Position numbers and translations under genes: made by a program. A DNA stretch of 64,000 nucleotides, from contig NZ_JABAGR010000005.1 of NCBI RefSeq assembly GCF_012844235.1, positions 146,014 to 210,013 on the forward strand. The letters run 5' to 3'. A model generated the notes under the pieces. The model did not search any database, was not told the DNA's origin, and saw only the letters and a list, made by a program, of their open reading frames with translations. This document shows positions 1 through 8,528 of the stretch, piece after piece. Position 1 is the stretch's first letter. Each line of letters opens with the position of its first letter. This stretch comes from Parafannyhessea umbonata. Its GTDB lineage: Bacteria > Actinomycetota > Coriobacteriia > Coriobacteriales > Atopobiaceae.

Positions 1-2
1 TG

Positions 3-494
3 GCGCTCACGGTGTTCGGGCCCATCTACACGTCGCTCGCGTTCTCGAGCATCGTGATCATCCGCGACGCCTTCCCGGGCTGGAGGGGCGCCCTTCTCAC
101 CTTTGCGGTCATGGGCTCCATCTGGCTCAGCGACTCGTGCGCGTACTTCGTGGGGTCGAAGTTCGGCAAGCACAAGCTAGCGCCCAGGATCTCTCCCAAC
201 AAGAGCGTCGAGGGCTTCTGGGGCGGCATGGTCGGCAGCGTCGCCGTGTGGGTCGTGGTGTTCGCGCTCGGCATCTACAACATCAACCTGCCGTACGCCA
301 TCGTGTGCGGCGTGCTGGTCGACGCGGCCGCCGTCGCGGGCGACCTGTTCGAGTCGCGCATCAAGCGCGGCGTCGGCGTGAAGGACTCCGGCAACCTCAT
401 GCCGGGCCACGGCGGCATGCTCGACAGGTCGGACTCGCTCCTCTTTGGCGGCATGACTGCGTTCCTGCTGCTCAGGCTGGGAGGAATCCTGTGA
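3..494 (+). CDS. cdsA: Phosphatidate cytidylyltransferase, C-terminal part (5' end outside window)
   Basis: Integral membrane enzyme that makes CDP-diacylglycerol from phosphatidate and CTP. The frame is open to the left edge, so the gene is cut by the window and only about 163 C-terminal residues are seen. Hydrophobic segments alternate with short loops. The CdsA family signature is intact near the C-terminus: ESRIKRGVGVKDSG followed by PGHGGMLDRSDSLLF, with the conserved K-D and HGG-DR-D residues. The stop overlaps the GTG start of dxr by four bases, so the two genes are probably translationally coupled. Confidence 0.93.
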   Translation, partial: ALTVFGPIYTSLAFSSIVIIRDAFPGWRGALLTFAVMGSIWLSDSCAYFVGSKFGKHKLAPRISPNKSVEGFWGGMVGSVAVWVVVFALGIYNINLPYAIVCGVLVDAAAVAGDLFESRIKRGVGVKDSGNLMPGHGGMLDRSDSLLFGGMTAFLLLRLGGIL

Positions 495-1690
495 GCATAT
501 TCGAGGACTTCAAGTCCGGCGTCACGCGGCGCGAGCCGCAGCGCGTCGCGGTCCTGGGCGCCTCGGGGTCGATTGGCACGCAGACGCTCGACGTCTGCCG
601 CAAGCACGCCGACCGCCTGCGCGTCGTCGCCGTGGCAGTGAACGACTCCGTGGCGTTCGCCGTGAGGGCGGCGCGGGAGTTTGGCTGTGCGCACGTCGTG
701 ATCGCGAACGAGGCGCACCGGGACGACCCGGCCCTTGCCGAGCTCCCGGCGTCCTGTGAGGTGAGCTTCGGCCAGGAGGGCCTCGTGCGCGTCGCGTCGG
801 CCGAGGACGTAGACAGCGTCGTGGACGCGGTCGTGGGCTTTGCGGGCATATACGCTGGCTACGCCGCGCTCAGGGCCGGCAAGGCCCTCATGTACGCGAA
901 CAAGGAGTCGCTCGTCGTCGGCGGCGACCTCCTCATGCCGCTCGCGCGCCCCGGCCGCCTCATACCGGTCGACTCGGAGCACAGCGCCATCTACCAGTGC
1001 CTGGTGGGGGAGCACCGCTCCGATGTCCACCGCATCTGGCTCACGTGCTCCGGCGGTCCGTTCTACGGCATGGGCCGAGAAGAGCTTTCCCACGTGAGCG
1101 CGGCCATGGCCCTCAAGCACCCAACGTGGGCCATGGGCGCCAAGATCACGATCGACTCCGCGACGCTCATGAACAAGGGGCTCGAGGTGCTCGAGGCGCA
1201 CCACCTGTTCGACGTCCCCGTCGACATGGTCAACGTGCTCGTGCACCCGCAGAGCATGGTGCATTCCATGGTCGAGTTCGAGGACGGCGTCGTGAAGGCC
1301 CAGCTCGGCCCCTCCGACATGCGCATACCCATCCAGTACGCGCTCAGCTACCCAGAGCGCTGGGAGACTCCCGCGCTCCGCGTGGACTACCGCGCGGCGC
1401 CGGACTTCACGTTCGGCCGCGCGGACGAGGACGCGTTCGGCTGCCTCAGGCTCGCGAAGGAGGCGGGCCGTGCGGGCGGCACCATGCCGTGCGCCATGAA
1501 CGCGGCGAACGAGGTGGCGAACCTCGCGTTCAGGCAGGGCCGCTGCGGCTTCCTGGACGTTGAGGCGACGGTCGCCCACGTGATGGGCAAGACCGAGGTC
1601 GCCCCCGTGGAGTCCCTGCCGCAGCTCGAGGAGGTCGACGCGCGCTCCCGCAAGCTCGCCGCGTCCTACCTGGACGGGGCATGCCGTTGA
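491..1690 (+). CDS. dxr: 1-deoxy-D-xylulose 5-phosphate reductoisomerase
   Basis: Cytosolic NADPH-dependent enzyme of the MEP isoprenoid pathway that converts DXP to 2-C-methylerythritol 4-phosphate. The predicted protein has 399 residues, the usual family length. An N-terminal Rossmann motif (VLGASGSIGTQTLDV) is followed by ANKESLVVGG, PVDSEHSA, the SGGPF loop and HPTWAMGAKITIDSATLMNK, all family landmarks for NADPH, metal and substrate binding. The GTG start is chosen because it overlaps the cdsA stop as GTGA and follows GGAGGA. It lies between cdsA and rseP, a common bacterial neighbourhood; ispG follows rseP. Confidence 0.96.
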   Translation: MSIFEDFKSGVTRREPQRVAVLGASGSIGTQTLDVCRKHADRLRVVAVAVNDSVAFAVRAAREFGCAHVVIANEAHRDDPALAELPASCEVSFGQEGLVRVASAEDVDSVVDAVVGFAGIYAGYAALRAGKALMYANKESLVVGGDLLMPLARPGRLIPVDSEHSAIYQCLVGEHRSDVHRIWLTCSGGPFYGMGREELSHVSAAMALKHPTWAMGAKITIDSATLMNKGLEVLEAHHLFDVPVDMVNVLVHPQSMVHSMVEFEDGVVKAQLGPSDMRIPIQYALSYPERWETPALRVDYRAAPDFTFGRADEDAFGCLRLAKEAGRAGGTMPCAMNAANEVANLAFRQGRCGFLDVEATVAHVMGKTEVAPVESLPQLEEVDARSRKLAASYLDGACR

Positions 1691-3066
1691 TGGGCGTCGT
1701 GTCCGCCGTGTTCTGGGGCGTGGTCGTGTTGTCGCTCCTCGTGTTTTTGCACGAGGGCGGCCACTTCCTCGCAGCCCGCGCCTGCGGCATGCGCGTGACG
1801 GAGTTCTACCTGGGCATGCCGTGCCGCCACCACCTGGCGCGCAAGTCCCGCACGTACGGCACGGAGTTCGGCGTAACGCCCATCCTGCTTGGCGGCTACA
1901 CGCGCATCTGCGGCATGGAGGGCACGCACGACGAGCTGCTGCCCGCGCTGCCCGCCTGCTTCGGCATGGTGCAGCGCGAGGGCCGCGTGCTCGCCACGGA
2001 CGTCGCAGCGGAGCTCGGGGTGGACGCTGACCGCGCATACGACATGCTCGCGACGCTTGCGGACTGGGCCGCCATCCGCCCGTACTACGATGCCGAGAAG
2101 GGCGAGGCGCCGTCGCAGGCAACCCTGCCCGAGGCCTTCGAGACCCTCCGCCGCGACGCCAACATGCTGACGGAGTACGATCGGGGTCACGACTTCTCTC
2201 TTCCGGGCACGACCGAGGCGGGCGCCCCGCGACCGCTCGAAGACCCGGCCAAGGCGCTTGAGTGCGAGAAGAGCCGCACCTACCTGGGGAAGGGCTTCCT
2301 CAAACGGGTCTTCACGCTGCTCGCGGGCCCGCTCGTGAACGTCGTGCTCGCGTTTCTCGTCGTGACGGCGAGCCTCTCACTCGTCGGCGTCGAAGTCGCG
2401 GTCAACTCAAACCGGCTCGGTGCCGTCACGAGGGGCTCGGCCGCCCAGGCGGCGGGCCTCAGGGCGGGGGACGTCGTCACGAGCGTCGGCGGCAGGTCGT
2501 GCGGGGACTGGAACACCCTCGCCTCCGCCATAGACGCGGCGCTCAAGACCGGCGAGGACTTCAAGGTGACCTACGAGCGCGGCGGCTCCTCGCATGAGGC
2601 GGTCGTGAGGACGGGCGGCAAGCGTCTGGGCGCGCTCGGCGTCGAGGCGCTCACGCGCCGCGTGCGCCTGAGCCTCGCGGACGCGGCATACTCCGCCGTG
2701 CGCTACGGCCAGGAGGTCGCCGGCTTTGCGGTGAGGCTCATCATGCCGCAGCACACCATGGAGACGCTCGGCTCGGCCTCGTCCGTGGTCGGCATCTCCG
2801 CCGCGGCCAGCCAGGCGGCGTCGAGCGGCGTGAACGACCTTCTCCTCTTCATCGCGATGGTGTCGATGTCGCTTGGCTTCATGAACCTGCTTCCCATCCC
2901 GCCGCTCGACGGCGGCAAGATCCTGATAGAGATCGTGCAGCTCGTGATCCGCAGGCAGCTCTCCGTCAGGGTTCAGGCGTACATCAGCTACGTCGGCCTT
3001 GCGTTCTTCCTGTTCATCTTCGTGTTCGCCCTCAAGAACGACGTCGTCCGCCTTGTCCTGGGCTGA
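1681..3066 (+). CDS. rseP: Site-2 family zinc metalloprotease with PDZ domain and an unusual insertion
   Basis: M50 intramembrane protease of the RseP/RasP type, which cleaves membrane-tethered regulators or signal-peptide remnants. HEGGH lies at residues 24-28 in the first membrane segment. The second metal-binding motif, within NLLPIPPLDGGK, is near residue 407, and a PDZ domain spans roughly 245-320. The protein is 461 residues, longer than typical RseP. The extra length lies between the GGYTRICGME segment and the AGPLVNV membrane segment (about residues 80-190) and includes a helix-turn-helix-looking stretch (ATDVAAELGVDADRAYDMLA). The ATG at 1681 follows GGACGGGG; an ATG at 1690 is an alternative. 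It overlaps the dxr end. Confidence 0.9.
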   Translation: MPLMGVVSAVFWGVVVLSLLVFLHEGGHFLAARACGMRVTEFYLGMPCRHHLARKSRTYGTEFGVTPILLGGYTRICGMEGTHDELLPALPACFGMVQREGRVLATDVAAELGVDADRAYDMLATLADWAAIRPYYDAEKGEAPSQATLPEAFETLRRDANMLTEYDRGHDFSLPGTTEAGAPRPLEDPAKALECEKSRTYLGKGFLKRVFTLLAGPLVNVVLAFLVVTASLSLVGVEVAVNSNRLGAVTRGSAAQAAGLRAGDVVTSVGGRSCGDWNTLASAIDAALKTGEDFKVTYERGGSSHEAVVRTGGKRLGALGVEALTRRVRLSLADAAYSAVRYGQEVAGFAVRLIMPQHTMETLGSASSVVGISAAASQAASSGVNDLLLFIAMVSMSLGFMNLLPIPPLDGGKILIEIVQLVIRRQLSVRVQAYISYVGLAFFLFIFVFALKNDVVRLVLG

Positions 3067-3093
3067 CGTTGCGGGGGCCGATAGGGGGTTTGT

Positions 3094-4212
3094 ATGAGTG
3101 ACGAGAACGACGCGCGTCCGGCGCGCGAGCTCACGCACCAGGTCCACGTGGGAAACGTCGCCGTCGGCGGCGGGGCGCCCGTGTCGGTACAGTCCATGTG
3201 CACCACGAAGACGGACGACCCCGCGTCCACGCTCGCGCAGATCGAGGGCCTCGCGAAGGTGGGGTGCGAGATCATCCGCGTCGCCGTCCCCAACGCGGCG
3301 GCGCTCGACGGCTTTGGCGAGATCTGCGCCCAGAGCCCGCTTCCCGTGGTGGCGGACATCCACTTCGACCACCGGCTCGCCATAGGGGCGGCGCGCCGCG
3401 GCGCGGCGGCGCTTCGCATCAACCCCGGCAACATCGGCTCGTTCGACCGCGTGGACGCCGTGATCGACGAGGCGGGAAGCCAGGGCATTCCCATCCGCAT
3501 CGGCGTGAACGCAGGCTCGCTCGACCCGAAGGTCGACGCGCGCCAGGACCTCACGCTGCCGCAGAAGCTCGTCGCGTCCGCCTCTTCCTACGTCGAGCAC
3601 TTCCGCGAGCGCGGCTTCGACGACATCGTGCTCTCCGCGAAGGCGCACTCCGTCCCCATCACGCTCCAGACGTACCGCATGCTCTCGCGCGAGCTGCCCA
3701 CGGTGCCGCTGCACGTGGGCGTAACTGAGGCCGGCACGCTGCGCCAGGGCACGGTAAAGAACTGCGTGGGCGTCGGCATCCTGCTGGAGCAGGGCATAGG
3801 CGACACCATGCGCCTCTCGCTCACGGCCGACCCCGTGGAGGAGGTCAACGTCGCCTGGGACCTGCTGTCCTCGCTCGGCATGCGGCGCCTGCACCCCGAG
3901 CTGGTGAGCTGTCCCACGTGCGGGCGCTGCCAGGTGAACCTCATCGGCATGGCGGACGAGGTCTCAAGACGCCTTGCGCAGGTGAAGGCCCCCATCTCCG
4001 TCGCGGTCATGGGGTGCGTCGTCAACGGGCCCGGCGAGTCGCGCGACGCGGACCTCGGCATCGCGTGCGGCCGTGGCCAGGGCGTGCTGTTCCGCAACGG
4101 CGAGAAGATCCGCAACGTCCCCGAGGACCAGATCGTGGACGAGCTCTTCCGCGAGATAGAGGCCCGCTACGGGGACGCGATCGAGAGCGACGCGGGCGAG
4201 AAGGACGCGTAG
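3094..4212 (+). CDS. ispG: 4-hydroxy-3-methylbut-2-en-1-yl diphosphate synthase
   Basis: Iron-sulfur enzyme of the MEP pathway that reduces methylerythritol cyclodiphosphate to HMBPP. The 372-residue protein is the short bacterial form: an N-terminal TIM barrel (VSVQSMCTTKTDDPA, then ADIHFDHRLA and RINPGNIGS) and a C-terminal [4Fe-4S] domain with SCPTCGRC and GCVVNGPGES, which supply the cluster cysteines. A strong GGGGG element precedes the ATG by about 6 bases. The last residues (AGEKDA) are not family-conserved and match a motif recurring in other proteins of this window. Confidence 0.96.
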   Translation: MSDENDARPARELTHQVHVGNVAVGGGAPVSVQSMCTTKTDDPASTLAQIEGLAKVGCEIIRVAVPNAAALDGFGEICAQSPLPVVADIHFDHRLAIGAARRGAAALRINPGNIGSFDRVDAVIDEAGSQGIPIRIGVNAGSLDPKVDARQDLTLPQKLVASASSYVEHFRERGFDDIVLSAKAHSVPITLQTYRMLSRELPTVPLHVGVTEAGTLRQGTVKNCVGVGILLEQGIGDTMRLSLTADPVEEVNVAWDLLSSLGMRRLHPELVSCPTCGRCQVNLIGMADEVSRRLAQVKAPISVAVMGCVVNGPGESRDADLGIACGRGQGVLFRNGEKIRNVPEDQIVDELFREIEARYGDAIESDAGEKDA

Positions 4213-4232
4213 AATATACCGCTAGTGTTCTT

Positions 4233-4250
4233 GCCGACGCAGGCGTCGGC
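4233..4250 (+). promoter_or_regulatory. Short inverted repeat before proS
   Basis: GCCGACGC and GCGTCGGC form a perfect 8-base inverted repeat with a 2-base centre in the ispG-proS gap, about 25 bases before the proposed proS start. There is no T-tract, so it does not look like a terminator. It could be a small RNA hairpin or operator; the role is unknown. Confidence 0.35.
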
Positions 4251-4275
4251 TGGCAGTGACTTGGAAGGAAGCACG

Positions 4276-5997
4276 TTGAGAAAGTACATGCAGATGTCGA
4301 AGCTCTACGCTCCGACCCTCAAGGAGGACCCCAGGGAGGCGGAGCTCGCAAGCCACAGGCTGCTGCTTCGCGCGGGCATGATCCGCCGCGGCGCGGTGGG
4401 CCTGTACAGCTACCTGCCGCTCGCGTGGCGCTCCATCAACAAGATCGAGGACATCATCCGCGACGAGATGGAGGCCATCGACGCGCAGGAGATGCAGGTG
4501 CCCATCCTGACGGACGGCGAGCTGTGGCACCAGAGCGGCCGTTGGAACGACTACGGACCCGAGCTCATGCGCCTGAGCGACCGCTACGAGCACGAGTACG
4601 CGCTCGGCCCCACGCACGAGGAGACGTTCACGGACCTGGTGCGCAACGAGCTCCGCAGCTACAAGCAGCTGCCCGTCACGCTCTACCAGATGCAGGACAA
4701 GTTCCGCGACGAGCGCAGGCCCCGCTTCGGCCTCATGCGCGGCCGCGAGTTCATCATGAAGGACGCGTACTCGTTCAGCGCGACGCAGGAGTCCCTGCAG
4801 GAGTGCTACGACCAGGAGAAGGCCGCGTACGCCAGGATCTGCGAGCGCGTGGGCCTGAGGGCGCTCCCCGTGGTCGCAGACTCCGGCCAGATCGGCGGCG
4901 ACACGTCCGTCGAGTTCATGGCGCTCGCCGACGCCGGCGAGGCGGCTCTCGTGTACTGCGACGACTGCGGGTTCGCGGCGGACACCGAGGCCGCGACCGC
5001 CGGCGTGACCGTGGTCGACGGCGAGCCGGGCGACATGGAGAAGGTCTCGACCCCGGGGATCGGCACCATCGACGACGTCTCAGCGTTTCTCCACATCCCC
5101 GCGGCGGCGACCCGCAAGGCGCTCGCGCTCGTGGACGGAGATGGCAGGCCCGTCGTCTGCTTCGTCCCCGGCGACCACGAGCTGAACGACGTGAAGGCGG
5201 AGCACGCGTTTGGCGCGTACCACCTGATGAGCGACGAAGAGCTGAAGGAGTACGGCCTCGTTAAGGGCTTTATCGGCCCGGTCGGCCTGCCCGAGGGCGT
5301 GCGCGTGTTCTTCGACGAGTCGCTGCGCCCGTCCGAGTGGTGGACCATCGGCGCGAACGAGGCGGACTTCCACTTCGTGCACGCACACCCCGGCCGCGAC
5401 TTCAAGATCGCGGACGACGCGTGGGTAGACGTCGTCACGGCGAAGGCGGGCGACCGCTGCCCCAAGTGCGGCGCCCCCCTGAAGGAGGCCCGCGGCATCG
5501 AGGTCTCGCAGGTGTTCCAGCTCGGCAAGAAGTACTCCGAGGCCATGGGCGCCACGTTCATGGACGAGGACGGCGTGGAGAAGCCCCTCATCATGGGCTG
5601 CTACGGCATCGGCATCAGCCGCACGCTGCAGGCGATCGTGGAGCAGCACCACGACGAGCACGGCATCATCTGGCCGGTGAGCGTCGCTCCGTACGAGGTC
5701 GAGGTCATTCCGCTGGACGTGCACGACGAGCTCGTGTGGCCCGTGGCGGACAAGGTCGCGCGCGAGCTTCTGGAGCTTGGCGTCGACGTGATGGTGGACG
5801 ATCGCAAGGAGCGCCCGGGCGTCAAGTTCAACGACGCCGACCTCATGGGCATGCCGTTCCAGGTGGTCTGCGGCAAGAAGGCCGTAAAGAACGGCAACGT
5901 CGAGCTCAAGGTCCGTGCGACGGGCGAGCGCACGGAGGTCGCGATCGAGGACGTGGCGCAGCTCCTGGCCCAGAGGGTCAAGGCGGAGCGCGCGTAG
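4276..5997 (+). CDS. proS: Prolyl-tRNA synthetase, bacterial type with editing domain
   Basis: Class II aminoacyl-tRNA synthetase charging tRNA-Pro. The 573-residue length fits the bacterial form: catalytic core with motif 2 (FRDERRPRFGLMRGREFIMKDAYSF), the INS editing domain inserted at about residues 230-400, motif 3 (GCYGIGISRTLQAIVEQ) and an anticodon-binding C-terminal domain. The TTG at 4276 sits about 7 bases after GGAAGGAA, giving LRKYMQMSKLY. An ATG at 4288 lines up with the usual N-terminus but has poorly spaced ribosome binding, so both starts remain possible. Confidence 0.95.
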   Translation: MRKYMQMSKLYAPTLKEDPREAELASHRLLLRAGMIRRGAVGLYSYLPLAWRSINKIEDIIRDEMEAIDAQEMQVPILTDGELWHQSGRWNDYGPELMRLSDRYEHEYALGPTHEETFTDLVRNELRSYKQLPVTLYQMQDKFRDERRPRFGLMRGREFIMKDAYSFSATQESLQECYDQEKAAYARICERVGLRALPVVADSGQIGGDTSVEFMALADAGEAALVYCDDCGFAADTEAATAGVTVVDGEPGDMEKVSTPGIGTIDDVSAFLHIPAAATRKALALVDGDGRPVVCFVPGDHELNDVKAEHAFGAYHLMSDEELKEYGLVKGFIGPVGLPEGVRVFFDESLRPSEWWTIGANEADFHFVHAHPGRDFKIADDAWVDVVTAKAGDRCPKCGAPLKEARGIEVSQVFQLGKKYSEAMGATFMDEDGVEKPLIMGCYGIGISRTLQAIVEQHHDEHGIIWPVSVAPYEVEVIPLDVHDELVWPVADKVARELLELGVDVMVDDRKERPGVKFNDADLMGMPFQVVCGKKAVKNGNVELKVRATGERTEVAIEDVAQLLAQRVKAERA

Positions 5998-6090
5998 GCG
6001 CATCGCAGCAAGGAAGTGCCCAGGCGGCCCGACCCAGAGGGGGAGGGCCGCCTCGCGTATGGCAACAGGCAGAGGCAGGGGGAGAAGAGT

Positions 6091-7113
6091 ATGGAATACA
6101 AGGAGCTGGCCGCCGCGGCGCGCGGAAGCATGGGCCAGTGGTGCAAGGCGTGTCCCGTCTGCGACGGCCGGGCGTGCGGGTCTCACATGCCGGGCCCCGG
6201 CTCGAAGGGCACCGGGACGGTCGCCGCCCGAAACTACGCGGCGTGGCAGGACGTGCTGGTGCGCATGGACACGATACACGAGGCGTACGAGGCCGACACG
6301 TCCGTGGAGCTCTTCGGCAGGAGGCTCTCCGTTCCCGTCATGGTCGGCCCCCTGGGCGACGTGAAGCTCCACTACGGGGACAAGTGGGAGATGGAGGACT
6401 ACAACTCCTGCATACTGCACGCGGCGGCGAAGGCCGGCTCGCTCGCGTGGACGGGCGACGGGATGGTCGCCGCGATCCACGAGTCCGCGGTGCACGACAT
6501 CGGCGAGCTCGGCGGGTGCGGCATTCCCACCATCAAGCCGTGGAACCTCGAGACCGTGATGCGGAAGCTCGAGCTCGCGTTCGCGGCGCGCCCCGTGGCC
6601 GTGGCGATGGACATCGACGCGGCGGGGCTCCCGTTCCTGAAGGGCTTCCAGCCGCCCGCGGGGCCGAAGTCCGTGACGGAGCTGCGACGGGTGGCGGACG
6701 CCTGCCACGCGCACGGGACGCCGTTCGTGCTGAAGGGCATCATGGGCGTGCGCGCCGCACGCAAGGCGGCGGAGGCGGGCGCGGACGCCATAGTGGTGAG
6801 CAACCACGGCGGCCGCGTGCAGGACGGCGTCCCCGCGACGGCCGAGGTCCTGCCCTCGATAGCCCGGGAGGTCGGCGACGACCTCAAGATCCTCGTGGAC
6901 GGGGGCATACGATCCGGCCTCGACGTGTTCCGCGCGCTGGCGCTTGGCGCAAACGCATGCCTCGTGTGCAGGCCGTTTGCCGTCGTGACGTACGGAGCTG
7001 GGGCGGAGGGCGTGTCCGACTACTTCGCGCAGCTCGCGCGCGAACTCAGGGACACGATGGAGATGTGCGGCGCGCGCACGGTGGAGGACATCGACGCCGA
7101 CGTGCTCGCGTGA
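6091..7113 (+). CDS. FMN-dependent alpha-hydroxy-acid oxidising protein
   Basis: Predicted flavoprotein of the lactate/glycolate oxidase superfamily (340 residues, TIM barrel). Recognisable FMN-site motifs are VVSNHGGRVQDG near residue 235 and ILVDGGIRSGLDVFRALALGA near 270. The N-terminal 40 residues carry a cysteine-rich stretch (CKACPVCDGRAC) that classical lactate oxidases lack; a metal or redox role is possible but unproven. The ATG at 6091 follows GGGGGAGAAG. The substrate cannot be assigned from sequence. It appears monocistronic, followed by a tRNA promoter. Confidence 0.8.
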   Translation: MEYKELAAAARGSMGQWCKACPVCDGRACGSHMPGPGSKGTGTVAARNYAAWQDVLVRMDTIHEAYEADTSVELFGRRLSVPVMVGPLGDVKLHYGDKWEMEDYNSCILHAAAKAGSLAWTGDGMVAAIHESAVHDIGELGGCGIPTIKPWNLETVMRKLELAFAARPVAVAMDIDAAGLPFLKGFQPPAGPKSVTELRRVADACHAHGTPFVLKGIMGVRAARKAAEAGADAIVVSNHGGRVQDGVPATAEVLPSIAREVGDDLKILVDGGIRSGLDVFRALALGANACLVCRPFAVVTYGAGAEGVSDYFAQLARELRDTMEMCGARTVEDIDADVLA

Positions 7114-7243
7114 CTTGGCCTTCGGGAAGCGACTTCCCCTCGGGCAGAAGATTTTTTTGAGGCACGCCTTCTGGATTGCCGCAGTTAAACGCACGTGAGC
7201 CTAAAACTCCGCAAACAATTTTGTGATTGATTGCACTTCTCGG

Positions 7244-7272
7244 CTTTACAAGCCGCCGTCTTCTGATACTAT
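7244..7272 (+). promoter_or_regulatory. Promoter for tRNA-Val
   Basis: TTTACA (7244-7249) and TACTAT (7267-7272) are separated by 17 bases and lie 14 bases before the tRNA. This fits a sigma-70-type promoter. Confidence 0.6.
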
Positions 7273-7286
7273 AGCTACCGCACTGA

Positions 7287-7361
7287 GGGCGATTAGCTCA
7301 GGGGTAGAGCACTTCCTTCACACGGAAGGGGTCGCTGGTTCAAATCCAGCATCGCCCACCA
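7287..7361 (+). tRNA. tRNA-Val (anticodon CAC)
   Basis: The cloverleaf is complete. Acceptor arms GGGCGAT and ATCGCCC pair, the anticodon stem CTTCC/GGAAG encloses loop TTCACAC (CAC at 34-36), a GGTTCAAATCC T-arm is present, and CCA is encoded. Confidence 0.95.
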
Positions 7362-7370
7362 TTGGATACG

Positions 7371-7403
7371 AGGGCCGGACGGGTTGACCGTTCGGCCTTT
7401 TTT
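7371..7403 (+). terminator. Rho-independent terminator of tRNA-Val
   Basis: A GC-rich hairpin (GGCCGGACGG, loop GTTGA, CCGTTCGGCC) is followed by a run of T residues. Confidence 0.85.
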
Positions 7404-7512
7404 CTACGCAGCCAACGCGGGGGCGGTACGAGGGCTCCGGGCGGAACATCGCGCCAGCCGTCGCGCCCGTCCCACGACGCGCGGGCATGGCGTGGCTATC
7501 GGCACAAAGAAG

Positions 7513-7546
7513 GCCGCGCCCGCCTGGAAGTTCCAAGCGGGCGCGG
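7513..7546 (-). terminator. Long hairpin, probable terminator for the minus-strand gene at 7636-8013
   Basis: GCCGCGCCCGC and GCGGGCGCGGC form a perfect 11-bp stem extended inward by TGGAA/TTCCA. Read on the minus strand it is followed by CTTCTTTG, a weak T-tract, and it lies about 90 bases past the stop of the only minus-strand gene nearby. Confidence 0.6.
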
Positions 7547-7635
7547 CTGATTTCTGGCAAGTGCCTTGGGGGAGAAGTGCGTGGGCTCCGGGCGGGGGCT
7601 GCGCCGCGTGACGCGGCCGCGAGCGTGCGGAGGCC

Positions 7636-8013
7636 CTACTTTGCGTCCAGGATCGTGACGACCTTCTTGGCGAGCACGAAGACGAGAAGCGCCATCACGA
7701 CGCAGGTGGAGCCGATGAAGATCTCGGCAAGGGACTTCTGGGGCGCGACGAGGATGTACGCCGCGCAGAAGAACATCACGAGCACCATGACGGAGCTCAT
7801 GTTGCGGATCTGCCTGGCGTTGGAGGGCACGTTGATCTTGCGGGCGCACTGGAAGCCCATGTAGGCGCAGAGCACGCCGTCAAGCAGCCCGACGTATGCG
7901 CGCGGGTTGAGGTGGTTCACGACGACGAGGGCGACTGCGGATGCGGTCGCGAGCACGCCGACGATGAGTGAGATGATGCATACGATCTTGAGCTTCTTGC
8001 ACGCGTCGTTCAT
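7636..8013 (-). CDS. Small four-helix membrane protein of unknown function
   Basis: 125 residues, not recognised as a known family. Nearly the whole length is hydrophobic with about four predicted membrane segments (for example IVCIISLIVGVLATASAVAL near the start and EIFIGSTCVVMALLVFVLA near the end). The ATG at 8013 is chosen because GGAGAC precedes it at good spacing; the frame extends 41 codons further upstream without a convincing site. It is one of only two chromosomal minus-strand genes in the window and sits alone between tRNA genes. No function is inferred. Confidence 0.7.
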   Translation of the reverse strand: MNDACKKLKIVCIISLIVGVLATASAVALVVVNHLNPRAYVGLLDGVLCAYMGFQCARKINVPSNARQIRNMSSVMVLVMFFCAAYILVAPQKSLAEIFIGSTCVVMALLVFVLAKKVVTILDAK

Positions 8014-8173
8014 GTGGGTCTCCGTTTCGGGTTTGTGGGCGGGCGCCTGGGCGTCCGCGCTGCGTGACGGGGGAGAGTCCCCCTCTGTCTTGGTTCCCAA
8101 TAGAGTGAAGTTTAGCGTTTTGTGGAGGAAGTTCACAACTGCGGAGCCAGTCGGGCGGTTTGAAGATTCTCGC

Positions 8174-8201
8174 TTGACCGCCTTGGTGACTTTGGTACTA
8201 T
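8174..8201 (+). promoter_or_regulatory. Promoter for first tRNA pair
   Basis: TTGACC (8174-8179) and TACTAT (8196-8201) have 16-base spacing, 19 bases before tRNA-Ala. Confidence 0.65.
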
Positions 8202-8220
8202 ATCTCTCGCACCAACGAAC

Positions 8221-8296
8221 GGGGAATTAGCTCAGTTGGGAGAGCGCATGACTGGCAGTCATGAGGTCAGGGGTTCGAATCCCCTATTCTCCACCA
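8221..8296 (+). tRNA. tRNA-Ala (anticodon GGC), copy 1
   Basis: Acceptor GGGGAAT/ATTCTCC, anticodon stem CATGA/TCATG around loop CTGGCAG (GGC), T-arm GGGGTTCGAATCCCC, and encoded CCA. Confidence 0.95.
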
Positions 8297-8343
8297 CGTA
8301 GACTCTGGGGCGGCGGCTGTGGTCGCCGCCCTTTCCAGTTTCC

Positions 8344-8419
8344 GGGCCTATGGCGCAACGGTTAGCGCAGGGGACTCATAATCCCTGGGTTGGGAGTTCG
8401 AATCTCTCTGGGCCCACCA
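8344..8419 (+). tRNA. tRNA with CAT anticodon, probably tRNA-Ile2 (lysidine type), copy 1
   Basis: Acceptor GGGCCTA/TGGGCCC, anticodon loop CTCATAA within GGGGA/TCCCT, encoded CCA. The anticodon arm (GGGGACTCATAATCCCT) resembles isoleucine-2 tRNAs, whose C34 is modified to lysidine, more than elongator Met; sequence alone does not settle it. The Ala-to-CAT spacer is 47 bases and both share one promoter and terminator. Confidence 0.85.
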
Positions 8420-8427
8420 CATGCGAC

Positions 8428-8457
8428 GGGACCCCCTCGGGGGTCCCTTTTTTGTTG
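8428..8457 (+). terminator. Terminator of tRNA pair copy 1
   Basis: GGGACCCCC, a short loop and GGGGGTCCC, followed by TTTTTTGTTG. Confidence 0.9.
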
Positions 8458-8481
8458 TCGGAAATTGTCAAAACTTTTCCG

Positions 8482-8509
8482 TTGACTCAAGTCCGCGTTT
8501 TGGTAATAT
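8482..8509 (+). promoter_or_regulatory. Promoter for second tRNA pair
   Basis: TTGACT (8482-8487) and TAATAT (8504-8509) at 16-base spacing. It is slightly closer to consensus than the copy-1 promoter. Confidence 0.65.
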
Positions 8510-8528
8510 ATCTCTCGCACCAACGAAC

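Noticed and set aside
275..2122. Long open frame on the minus strand opposite dxr and rseP (615 codons)
   Set aside because: Arg/His/Ala-rich composition is typical of antisense frames in high-GC DNA, and the plus-strand frames encode conserved enzymes.
5080..7194. 704-codon minus-strand frame opposite proS and the FMN oxidase
   Set aside because: It is an antisense shadow of two well-supported genes with no plausible ribosome site or motif.
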